Shown one piece after another: positions 1 to 6,033 of a stretch of 7,814 nucleotides of DNA; the stretch's first letter is position 1, and each line of letters begins with the position of its first letter. Source of the stretch: Anaerolineales bacterium. Its GTDB lineage: Bacteria > Chloroflexota > Anaerolineae > Anaerolineales > E44-bin32. The stretch is taken from contig JAGLGG010000244.1 in NCBI GenBank assembly GCA_023144145.1, forward strand, positions 1 through 7,814. The letters are read 5' to 3'. The notes under the pieces are model-generated. The model worked only from the letters and a program-made list of their open reading frames with translations, ran no database searches and had not been told where the DNA came from. Position numbers and translations under genes: made by a program.

Positions 1-279
1 ATCTACTGCCCGTTACAAGAACATAGTATGGCAGAAGGCGCCGTCTTTTATCTCCGTATGCTCAACGGCCCAACCTATGAGCCTCTGAGTCCAACGGGAA
101 TCTTCTCCGACGTGCCCACATCCGAATGGTATGCTCGCTGGGTCGAAGCGGCCTATGCCGAAGGAATCTACCCGGCATGCCAGACCGAGCCAGAACTGCG
201 AGCCTGTCCAACGGCTCCGCTTACCCGAGCAATGGGCGCCTTCATGATGGTCCAGGCAAAAGGAATTTCTACCCAGTAA
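1..279 (+). CDS. C-terminal fragment of an SLH-repeat surface protein (5' end outside the window)
   Basis: The frame is open from base 1 to the TAA at 277-279, so this is the last 92 residues of a longer protein; the ATG at 28 lies inside a repeat and is unlikely to be the start. The fragment holds the end of one SLH-like repeat (YCPLQEHSMAEGAVFYLRML, residues 2-21) and one complete final repeat beginning FSDVP near residue 36 and ending MMVQAKGISTQ. It aligns closely with the last two repeats of the next gene, including the MMV(Q/R)AKG terminus. SLH modules normally hold exported proteins to cell-wall polymers, so an extracellular anchor role is inferred. The final repeat has the Cys pair (ACQTEPELRACP). 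The usual TRAE motif reads SMAE in the first repeat and TRAM in the last, so binding may be relaxed. The catalytic or structural part of the protein lies upstream and cannot be named. Confidence 0.85.
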   Translation: MYCPLQEHSMAEGAVFYLRMLNGPTYEPLSPTGIFSDVPTSEWYARWVEAAYAEGIYPACQTEPELRACPTAPLTRAMGAFMMVQAKGISTQ

Positions 280-303
280 ATCCCAGCATCCAATCGGACA
301 AGA

Positions 304-334
304 GCCCGGCCTCCCCAAGGCCGGGTTCCTATTT
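304..334 (+). terminator. Intrinsic terminator of the upstream SLH protein gene
   Basis: A perfect 8-bp GC-rich stem (CCCGGCCT at 305-312, AGGCCGGG at 318-325) closes a 5-nt loop and is followed by a T-rich but interrupted tail (TTCCTATTT). It begins 25 nt after the stop codon at 279, the expected position. The imperfect T-tract is the only weakness. Confidence 0.75.
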
Positions 335-381
335 CCCGTCGATCCAATCTATACCAATAAGATAATCTCTTCTCATCTATG

Positions 382-412
382 ACCCTTGTACTACTCCCCC
401 CGGTACAAGGGT
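382..412. repeat. Perfect 10-bp inverted repeat with C-rich loop
   Basis: ACCCTTGTAC (382-391) and GTACAAGGGT (403-412) are exact reverse complements around an 11-nt loop (TACTCCCCCCG). No T-run follows on either strand, so a plain intrinsic terminator is unlikely. The right arm overlaps a second 10-bp palindrome, AGGGTACCCT (408-417). It lies between the terminator of the upstream gene and the candidate promoter of the beta-helix gene, so an operator or a structured upstream element is possible. Function is unknown. Confidence 0.6.
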
Positions 413-428
413 ACCCTGCACGATACTC

Positions 429-457
429 CTAATTGGGCATAGGATAGGGGCAATTAG
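429..457. repeat. Short inverted repeat upstream of the beta-helix gene
   Basis: CTAATTG (429-435) is repeated in inverted form as CAATTAG (451-457) across a purine-rich 15-nt gap. It ends 8 bp before the candidate -35 box at 465. The spacing would suit an operator for a dimeric regulator, but a 7-bp repeat can arise by chance. Confidence 0.3.
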
Positions 458-464
458 ATTCGCC

Positions 465-492
465 TTGATTCAAATTTACTTGTGAATATTAG
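465..492 (+). promoter_or_regulatory. Candidate sigma70-type promoter of the beta-helix gene
   Basis: TTGATT (465-470) and TATTAG (487-492) are separated by 16 bp. Each resembles the -35 and -10 consensus with two mismatches. The predicted start near 499 would give a leader of about 28 nt before the ATG at 527. The ribosome site is weak (AGTGAGAG at 515-523 is the best purine stretch). Confidence 0.35.
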
Positions 493-526
493 CCGGATAA
501 AGCCAGCCATAAGCAAGTGAGAGCAA

Positions 527-2653
527 ATGACGAATAGCTCCCTCGCCAGACAACTTTGTGCGACGATGTTTATTGTGACAGTGTGCTCAGCAGTAACAAT
601 CCAGATTCAGGTTGAAGCAACAATCCTACAAGAAGAGCGTCGAATTTCCTGGTCGGGTGCAGGCTATCCTGGTGATATTCCCTTTGTGCTTAATCAAGTC
701 AATGTTTTGGATTTCGGCGCCATCCCCGATGGGGTTACAGACAACGCTTCCGCGATAGCAGCAGCAATTGCTGCAGCCCCCTCCCCCGGCGTCGTTTTTT
801 TCCCTGAGGGAACGTACCGTTTCAACTCGCCTATTCAGCTTTCTTCAGGGATTGTTCTCCGCGGCGCCGGCTACAAAAAAACACATTTGGAATGCAACCT
901 AAGTGGCGCGGCGCAAACCTGCATTCAAGCTGTAACGTATCAGCGTGGAGATTTTACGAGAATCTTGAGTGGCATGAGCAAGGGCTCAACACTCCTCACC
1001 GTCGAGGATGCCTCTAACTTTACAGTAGGAAATCCTGCAGAGATTCAGCAAGAAAACGATCCTGCAATCATGTACACAAATCCGGAGTGGAACCAATCCT
1101 GGGCTCAAAATGCAGTGGGACAATTCGTTCGGATCACTGCGATCAACGGCAACACGCTTAAGTTGGATCGCCCCCTAAACATCGATTTCCGTGCAGATCT
1201 CAATGCCATGATCCGACCCAATGGATTGATCTCAGATGTCGGAATTGAGGATCTGCATATTCGCAGATTGGACGCTGGCGATGGGCACACGATTCAATTT
1301 AAAAATGCTGCTAATTCGTGGGTTCGTCGCGTTGAGAGCGAATATACATACCGCACTCATGTAAGTGTTACCTCTTCGATGAATATCGAAATTCGTGACA
1401 GCTACTTCCATCACTCACACGATTACGGCGGTGGTGGTCATGGATACGGTGTAGATCTAAATCACCATACAACAAATTGTTTGGTTGAGAACAATATTTT
1501 CGAACACCTGCGCCACGCCATGATGATTCATGTCGGCGCGAACGGGAACGTGTTCGGTTATAACTATTCCTTTGATCCAGTCGAAAACTCCGGAAATTGG
1601 ATGCCTCCTGACATCTCGGTCCATGGTCATTTCCCTTTCATGAATCTATTCGAAGGGAACATCGTTCAAGAAGTTGGATTATCGGATTGGTGGGGTCCTG
1701 CTGGACCTGGGAACACACTTTTCCGCAACAGGGTCGAGACAGAAAATATCGATTTAAAAGATCAGTCACACTCACAAAATGTGGTCGGAAACGAATTGAC
1801 TGGCGGCGTTAATCAGATCACAATCCAATCCGGCGTGATGGATTCACTGGTTCATGGAAACAATGTGAACGGTGTGATCAACTGGGATCCCTCGGCTGAA
1901 GATCATCAACTGCCTAATTCCTACTACCTTCTTTCCAAACCAATATTCTTCGGCAGCACCCCGTGGCCATCGCTTGGTGGAGATCAGGTTTTAGATTCCG
2001 GCACTATTCCCGCGTTGGAACGGTTACTCGCTGGGGAACCTATTCCTCCAGCGACAGCTCTTCAAATCTTCGTCGATGTCCCTCCAAGCCATTGGGCTTC
2101 TGCATATATAGAAACGTTATTCGAAGGTGGGTATGTGGCCGGGTGTTCTGCTGAGCCGCTTAAGTTCTGCCCCGATCAAACCATGACCAGGGCAGAGAGT
2201 GCAGTTTTTGTCGAACGCGGGATCCACGGTGCAGGATATTTACCGGCACAGCCACAAGGTGCCGTATTCGAAGATGTTCCACTTTGGGAATGGTTCGCCA
2301 AATGGGCAGATGGGTTATGGACCGATGGCTATACGGCAGGTTGTGGTACTGAGCCATTAATTTTCTGTCCGTTATTTGATCACACCAGGGCCGAGGCGAC
2401 GGTTTTCTTCGAGCGGATGCTTCACGGAAACGTTTTCGTTCCCGCAATACCAACCGAAGGCAGGTATGACGATGTGCCGGTTGGCCCGGAAGCGCCCTGG
2501 TACAGCAAATGGATTACTGCGGCATACAACGATAACATTTTGCAGGAGTGTGAGGACGATAACAACCGGCACGATTCCACTTTCCGGCCATTGGATGGTC
2601 TCACGCGCGCCGAAGCCGCCTGTATGATGGTCCGAGCGAAGGGCTTGCGTTGA
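527..2653 (+). CDS. Secreted right-handed beta-helix (pectate-lyase-3-like) protein with C-terminal Cys-paired SLH module
   Basis: This 708-residue exported protein has three parts. Residues 1-31 look like a signal peptide: R8, a hydrophobic stretch at about 11-27, and a possible cut after VEA31; there is no lipobox. Residues 58-115 carry the Pectate_lyase_3 signature (VLDFGAIPDGVTDNASAI, then FFPEGTY and GIVLRGAG), followed by a parallel beta-helix body to about 480 with repeated N-x-I/V-rich turns. A His/Gly-rich patch at 295-317 (including GGGGHGYG and NHH) and RHAMMIH at 329-335 may be the functional face. Residues 512-708 hold three SLH-like repeats starting IFVDVP, VFEDVP and RYDDVP, each with a TRAE motif. 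The first two have Cys pairs (C540/C548, C606/C614); the third keeps only C675. A wall-anchored polysaccharide-binding or -cleaving role is inferred, but the substrate cannot be stated. A second ATG at 566 (residue 14) would shorten the signal peptide n-region. Confidence 0.9.
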   Translation: MTNSSLARQLCATMFIVTVCSAVTIQIQVEATILQEERRISWSGAGYPGDIPFVLNQVNVLDFGAIPDGVTDNASAIAAAIAAAPSPGVVFFPEGTYRFNSPIQLSSGIVLRGAGYKKTHLECNLSGAAQTCIQAVTYQRGDFTRILSGMSKGSTLLTVEDASNFTVGNPAEIQQENDPAIMYTNPEWNQSWAQNAVGQFVRITAINGNTLKLDRPLNIDFRADLNAMIRPNGLISDVGIEDLHIRRLDAGDGHTIQFKNAANSWVRRVESEYTYRTHVSVTSSMNIEIRDSYFHHSHDYGGGGHGYGVDLNHHTTNCLVENNIFEHLRHAMMIHVGANGNVFGYNYSFDPVENSGNWMPPDISVHGHFPFMNLFEGNIVQEVGLSDWWGPAGPGNTLFRNRVETENIDLKDQSHSQNVVGNELTGGVNQITIQSGVMDSLVHGNNVNGVINWDPSAEDHQLPNSYYLLSKPIFFGSTPWPSLGGDQVLDSGTIPALERLLAGEPIPPATALQIFVDVPPSHWASAYIETLFEGGYVAGCSAEPLKFCPDQTMTRAESAVFVERGIHGAGYLPAQPQGAVFEDVPLWEWFAKWADGLWTDGYTAGCGTEPLIFCPLFDHTRAEATVFFERMLHGNVFVPAIPTEGRYDDVPVGPEAPWYSKWITAAYNDNILQECEDDNNRHDSTFRPLDGLTRAEAACMMVRAKGLR

Positions 2654-2744
2654 CCGACGCCCTTAAATTTCTGAATATGTTTCTCAACTCGCGTACGGGC
2701 GAAGCATTCGCAAAAGAGTCTCTCGTTTGAGGAAGAGCGAATTT

Positions 2745-2822
2745 GGAGTGCATCGGGCCTGAGCTTCGCTCAGGTTGGCCGATGCAACCTGAACGAAGTT
2801 CAGGCGCAAGCCGCTGGACTCC
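2745..2822. repeat. 78-nt long imperfect hairpin (REP/MITE-like palindromic element)
   Basis: The inner stem pairs 2757-2777 with 2785-2805: 21 positions with one G.T wobble (2763/2799) and one C.A mismatch (2769/2793), around a 7-nt loop GCCGATG. The outer stem pairs GGAGTGCATCGG (2745-2756) with CCGCTGGACTCC (2811-2822) at 10 of 12 positions, with five unpaired bases (2806-2810) on the right. Each inner arm is itself a palindrome: CCTGAGC/GCTCAGG at 2758-2774 and CCTGAAC/GTTCAGG at 2788-2804, each with a 3-nt loop. TGCATCGG (2749-2756) can also pair perfectly with CCGATGCA (2779-2786). No T-run follows, so simple termination is not the obvious role. A dispersed intergenic repeat or structured RNA fits better; this is inference because only one copy is in the window. 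Confidence 0.7.
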
Positions 2823-2823
2823 C

Positions 2824-2983
2824 TAACTTAGACTAAGCTCACCAGTTATTCGAATAATTCTCCAAATCATTCATTAAGTTGTCCAAATATAGTATTTAAG
2901 GTTATTTTCATTAATAAATTACCAATGGGAGGGTAAGAATCGTAGCATGATGAAACATTAGCAATCCTCGCAACTCTCTCAAA
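2824..2983. other. AT-rich spacer before the CDF transporter gene
   Basis: No gene is seen here. The stretch contains a perfect 12-bp palindrome TTATTCGAATAA (2846-2857), a possible operator or chance event in AT-rich DNA. It also has an SD-like GGAGGG run (2928-2933) that is followed only by tiny open frames, such as MMKH at 2947-2961. TTGTCC at 2879-2884 and TTATTT at 2902-2907 have a 17-bp gap and could be a weak promoter. Confidence 0.4.
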
Positions 2984-2992
2984 TGGTAAAAT
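2984..2992 (+). promoter_or_regulatory. Extended -10 promoter for a leaderless CDF transcript
   Basis: TGGTAAAAT matches an extended -10 element (TGn followed by TAAAAT). The last base of the box is 6 nt before the A of the ATG at 2999, so transcription would start at or next to the start codon. No Shine-Dalgarno sequence precedes the ATG. A TAA inside the box (2987-2989) is in frame with the gene and blocks any earlier start. No good -35 is visible, which extended -10 promoters can tolerate. Confidence 0.5.
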
Positions 2993-2998
2993 CTCCCC

Positions 2999-3898
2999 AT
3001 GCAGTCTCGGCAAAACAGTTCCTTGGTACGCTACGCTTATCTATCCGTGGCAGTTGCATTGGCAACCATGGGTATTAAGGCTGTTGCCTTCAATGTCACC
3101 CACTCAGTGGGCCTGCTATCAGACGCGCTTGAATCGATTGTCAACCTTACTGCAGCCCTCGTGGCCGTGCGGGTCCTCAATGAAATCGCCAAGCCTCCTG
3201 ATAAGGAACACACTTATGGTCATGCAAAGGCCGAGTATTTTTCGAGCCTTTTAGAAGGTGTGCTGATTGGAGTAGCGGGCATCAGCATTGCATATACCGC
3301 GATACAAAGGATACTAAATCCCGAGGATATCCAACAGGTCGCGCTGGGCCTCACGCTTGCCCTAATCGCCTCAGCATTGAATTTTTTTGTAGCACGCCTT
3401 CTCTTGCAGAAAGGTCGTGAACACAATTCCATCGCCTTGGATGCCGATGGTCAACACCTAATGTCGGATGTCTGGACGTCACTGGGAATTCTTGCAGGTG
3501 TGGGAGCAGTGAGCATCACTGGATGGCAAATTCTAGATCCTATTATCGCCATCATCGTAGCTGGAAAAATTGGTTGGACCGGATTTTGTCTCATCCAACG
3601 GTCTATTCAGGGGCTGATGGATGCCTCCCTGCCCGAAACTCAAATCCAGGCGATCCAAGAGATCCTGGATAATTACCAGAGTTCAGGAATTGAGTTTCAC
3701 GCTCTCAGAACTCGTCAGGCAGGAGCGCATAGCTTCATATCATTACACGTCATAACCCCCGGTGATTGGTCGATCAAAAAGGGGCATGACCTGCTCGAAT
3801 CGATCGAAAAGGATATACAAAAGGCAGTTCCTCTGGCATCGGTCTTCACACACATTGAACCTTTAGAAGATCCCCGATCATGGAATGATCAAAGTTGA
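2999..3898 (+). CDS. Cation diffusion facilitator (CDF) family metal cation/proton antiporter, FieF-like
   Basis: This 299-residue inner-membrane transporter should export a divalent metal (Zn, Fe, Mn or similar) in exchange for protons, as a homodimer. It aligns without gaps to recalled E. coli FieF over about the first 160 residues. Site B is conserved as D68, H71 and H75 within the YGHAKAE block. Site A is E45, N49, H153 and D157, where FieF has D45, D49, H153 and D157. The C-terminal cytosolic domain (about 205-290) keeps H234, H250, H263, H285 and acidic E287, matching the FieF dimer-interface zinc ligands with an offset of two. Membrane helices lie at roughly 10-33, 37-60, 83-104, 113-135, 158-173 and 178-195. 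The start at 2999 is fixed by an in-frame stop at 2987 and by FieF length. No SD is present. Metal specificity cannot be read with confidence because of the site A changes. The convergent kinase gene ends 369 bp away, so it is monocistronic here. Confidence 0.92.
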   Translation: MQSRQNSSLVRYAYLSVAVALATMGIKAVAFNVTHSVGLLSDALESIVNLTAALVAVRVLNEIAKPPDKEHTYGHAKAEYFSSLLEGVLIGVAGISIAYTAIQRILNPEDIQQVALGLTLALIASALNFFVARLLLQKGREHNSIALDADGQHLMSDVWTSLGILAGVGAVSITGWQILDPIIAIIVAGKIGWTGFCLIQRSIQGLMDASLPETQIQAIQEILDNYQSSGIEFHALRTRQAGAHSFISLHVITPGDWSIKKGHDLLESIEKDIQKAVPLASVFTHIEPLEDPRSWNDQS

Positions 3899-4267
3899 TT
3901 TCGAGCAAGGCGCAAGAAGAGACAACCAATAGCATAAAGCCTTAATCCCAATCTCCCTTTACCCCCCCCTTGATCATCCAACTGATCCCACGCAGTAACT
4001 AGGGCTTTGCCAAGGATAAAGATACCACTCACAAACTGGCTTACTACATCCTTGACAAATGCTTATGTTGCTCCGTCCTTTATCTATCCTGTCTAAAGAA
4101 TCATATTGGACGGAACACTAGCATTGGCCAACTGACGATGGCTCAATTTTTAATTTATTGCAAACCACCCTTATACAAGTCCGAAATCAATCCTCTTGTT
4201 TAGAACATGCCCCCACTGAAAATTAGGTCAATCGAAAAAAGAGGGCTGGTAAATGTCAACCGGGAAG
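3899..4267. other. Convergent intergenic spacer without a gene
   Basis: These 369 bp lie between the ends of the CDF gene (+) and the protein kinase gene (-). I see no credible ORF or RNA gene. The only structure noted is an inverted repeat TCCGTCC (4072-4078) / GGACGGA (4108-4114) across 29 nt. A consensus -35-like TTGACA at 4052-4057 has no matching -10 at the right distance. No strong terminator is visible for the CDF gene. On the - strand a run of six T (4235-4240 region) follows a very weak stem after the kinase stop and might serve as its terminator. Confidence 0.4.
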
Positions 4268-5707
4268 TTATGGTGTTGGTGTGGGCGTGCAACCAAACAC
4301 CGGATGACCGGGTTCTTTACACTTATCAGGAGGTATGGGCGTTGTTGTGGGTGTTGACGAGGCTGGTGGCGGTCGCCGAGTCGGAGTTCGACTCGGTGTG
4401 ATTGTTGGCCAAAGTGTTGGGGTGCTGGTCGCCGTAGGTGTTACCGTTTGCGTCATAGTGGCGGTGCCTTCAATATCAGGATCACTGGGCGTCACATCAT
4501 CAAGCTCAGCAGTGGCACTTGCCATCAAAGCTTCCAAGGTTCCTGCCACAATCGTCTCGACCTCACCAGGAGCCATTACAGTGCCCTCAATCGGGGCATT
4601 TGTTGTCGACAAAGCCTCAATTGTTGCTAACAAATCGCTCGACACCTCAGTTTCTGTTCCAGTTATTGGGATTTGAGATCCGTTGTCCTGCCCGTTATCA
4701 AACCATCCTGAAAACCCCAATAATACCAGTGCAAATGCAACTGCAATGACAATTACCGGAGCAGCCTTCATCTGTTTGAATCTTTGGTAGAAGACCTTGG
4801 CGCGTGTGATTCTCACTGAAATCCCATCAAACACCTCAGTTGGCTGATCCAGGATTTCAGTCAACTCCGGGCCGGTTTTTCCAGATGATGCTAGCTGAAA
4901 GGCTTTGTCAAAATCGGCAAGTGATAGATAGCGTCTCTGCGGTTCTTTCTCAAGAGCTTTTAAAATAACCCGCTCGACGTCTATAGAAATATCTGGATTG
5001 ACTTGTCTGGGAGGAGGCATGGGTTCAGTTGCATGCATAATGACGACACCCAAAGGTGTATCGGCCTCGTAAGGAAGGCTTCCCGTCGTCATTTGATACA
5101 AAACAACTCCAAGTGCATACTGATCAGAGCGTGGTGTCGCCTGCTCCCCCCGGCATTGTTCAGGCGACATATATGCTGGGGTACCGATCAAGCCTGATCC
5201 GGTAATGCTGAGGGAATTATCCGCAACTCGCGCAAAACCGAAATCGGTGAGCATAACTCTGCCGTTTTCGTCAATGAGTATGTTGGAGGGCTTGATATCC
5301 CTGTGAACAACACCATTTATATGGGCGAAATCGAGGGCGTCGGCCATTTGATGCAACAAGCTCGTAGCTGCTTCCAGCGGTAATGGTCCACTCCGAAGCC
5401 TTCTGCTCAACGTGCCCGCGCTCATTATGGGCATCACGATAAAGGCATATTCTTCTATTTCGCCATAATCTAAGACAGGGACAATATTGGGGTGGTGCAA
5501 GTTTAAGAGTACCTTGATCTCTTGTTCGAATCTGGCCTTAAACTTGGGCTCTTGTGCAACATAGGGTGAGAGGACCTTGATCGCGACTTCTTGATCTTCT
5601 TTGGGGTCGAGTGCTTTATAGACCGTAGCCATTCCGCCATGGCCTATCTCTTCAAGAATTTGATAACGACCTAAGGTATGGCCAATTAGATCCATCTTTC
5701 CAGCCAT
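4268..5707 (-). CDS. PknB-like transmembrane Ser/Thr protein kinase with Thr/Pro-rich extracellular tail
   Basis: This 479-residue protein is a Hanks-type kinase that phosphorylates Ser/Thr in target proteins at the inner face of the membrane. All core motifs are intact: Gly loop G22-HGGMATVY, ATP lysine K44 in VAIKV, helix-C E63, HRDIKPSN (135-142, catalytic D137), DFG (155-157), and activation segment GTPAYMSPEQ (175-184) with T169 and T176 as possible phosphosites. After a basic juxtamembrane stretch (302-314), one membrane helix spans about 317-335. The outer part (337-479) has no PASTA or other known sensor. It becomes Thr/Pro-rich from about 420 and ends with a C463-x9-C473 pair and TPTPTP. 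The start used is ATG 5707; ATG 5695 (MDLIGHTLG) is a good alternative, with GGAAAG just before it and an N-terminus more like relatives. The gene is downstream of, but probably independent from, the nucleoside kinase gene. The kinase call is firm; the signal and targets are unknown. Confidence 0.93.
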   Translation of the reverse strand: MAGKMDLIGHTLGRYQILEEIGHGGMATVYKALDPKEDQEVAIKVLSPYVAQEPKFKARFEQEIKVLLNLHHPNIVPVLDYGEIEEYAFIVMPIMSAGTLSRRLRSGPLPLEAATSLLHQMADALDFAHINGVVHRDIKPSNILIDENGRVMLTDFGFARVADNSLSITGSGLIGTPAYMSPEQCRGEQATPRSDQYALGVVLYQMTTGSLPYEADTPLGVVIMHATEPMPPPRQVNPDISIDVERVILKALEKEPQRRYLSLADFDKAFQLASSGKTGPELTEILDQPTEVFDGISVRITRAKVFYQRFKQMKAAPVIVIAVAFALVLLGFSGWFDNGQDNGSQIPITGTETEVSSDLLATIEALSTTNAPIEGTVMAPGEVETIVAGTLEALMASATAELDDVTPSDPDIEGTATMTQTVTPTATSTPTLWPTITPSRTPTRRPPPASSTPTTTPIPPDKCKEPGHPVFGCTPTPTP

Positions 5708-6032
5708 TCGAATAATAGATATTCAAGATTTAGAGCTAACAACGCGATTCGCATAGTTTCACAGCAAATCGATGTCATTTGGTAAAAAAAATACTGAGCA
5801 CTTAAGCATAGCCGAATCCTTTGTTTTGTGCGATTTCGTCCTCCCTAGCATTCAATTTTTTCATCTGGATCATTCGGACGTTGTATGTCTTTCAGAGTCC
5901 CTCGAAATAATCCCACAATCATCACACCACTTAATGCCTAATAGCACTATCAAACATCTTCCGAAATTAATGTATGCCAGATTGGGATTTGGTTGAGGGA
6001 AATTAAACAAGCTCTCTGGCTACATCAAGAGC
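5708..6032. other. Intergenic spacer upstream of the protein kinase
   Basis: These 325 bp separate the end of the nucleoside kinase gene from the start of the protein kinase gene, both on the - strand. I see no RNA gene. The only sizeable open frame (5772-5996, +) has no recognisable domain or ribosome site and is not annotated. The spacer holds the kinase promoter candidate near 5712-5742 and a possible weak terminator at 6000-6033. Its length argues against tight co-transcription. Confidence 0.45.
5712..5742 (-). promoter_or_regulatory. Candidate promoter of the Ser/Thr kinase gene
   Basis: Read on the - strand, TTGTTA (5737-5742) and TATTAT (5712-5717) are separated by 19 bp, slightly longer than ideal. 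TATTAT ends 4 nt before the ATG at 5707, so transcription would begin within or just after that codon. This favours translation from ATG 5695, 12 nt downstream, with a very short leader containing GGAAAG. Confidence 0.4.
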
Positions 6033-6033
6033 T
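6000..6033 (-). terminator. Possible weak terminator after the nucleoside kinase gene
   Basis: On the - strand AGCTCT (6028-6033) pairs with AGAGCT (6010-6015) over a 12-nt loop and is followed by a T-rich tract (TGTTTAATTT). The stem has only 6 bp and overlaps the first base of the stop codon, so the call is tentative. Confidence 0.3.

Noticed and set aside
13..318. 101-codon open frame on the - strand
   Set aside because: Antisense to the SLH fragment and running through the terminator stem; the + strand frame has clear family repeats.
2745..2822. The palindromic element as a tRNA-like cloverleaf or intrinsic terminator
   Set aside because: There is no CCA end, anticodon-like arm or T-loop sequence, and no T-run follows the stem on either strand.
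2947..2961. Four-codon ORF (MMKH) after a GGAGGG run, as a leader peptide for the CDF gene
   Set aside because: The SD-to-ATG spacing is about 14 nt and the likely CDF promoter lies downstream of it, so it would not be on the same transcript.
4052..4080. TTGACA as a promoter in the convergent spacer
   Set aside because: No -10-like hexamer occurs at 16-18 bp and no gene follows.
4207..4401. 64-codon open frame on the + strand, starting in the spacer
   Set aside because: Most of it overlaps the kinase 3' end in antisense; no recognisable domain and no SD.
4335..4676. 113-codon Val/Gly-rich open frame on the + strand
   Set aside because: It is the antisense image of the low-complexity Thr/Pro-rich tail of the protein kinase, which produces long open frames by composition.
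2848..5716. Shared 11-mer ATTCGAATAAT before the CDF gene (2848-2858) and the protein kinase gene (5706-5716)
   Set aside because: Matches of this length are expected by chance several times in a window of this size; in the second place it overlaps a start codon.
5772..5996. 74-codon open frame in the spacer upstream of the protein kinase
   Set aside because: No recognisable domain, no ribosome site, unremarkable composition in AT-rich spacer; could be real but there is nothing to support it.
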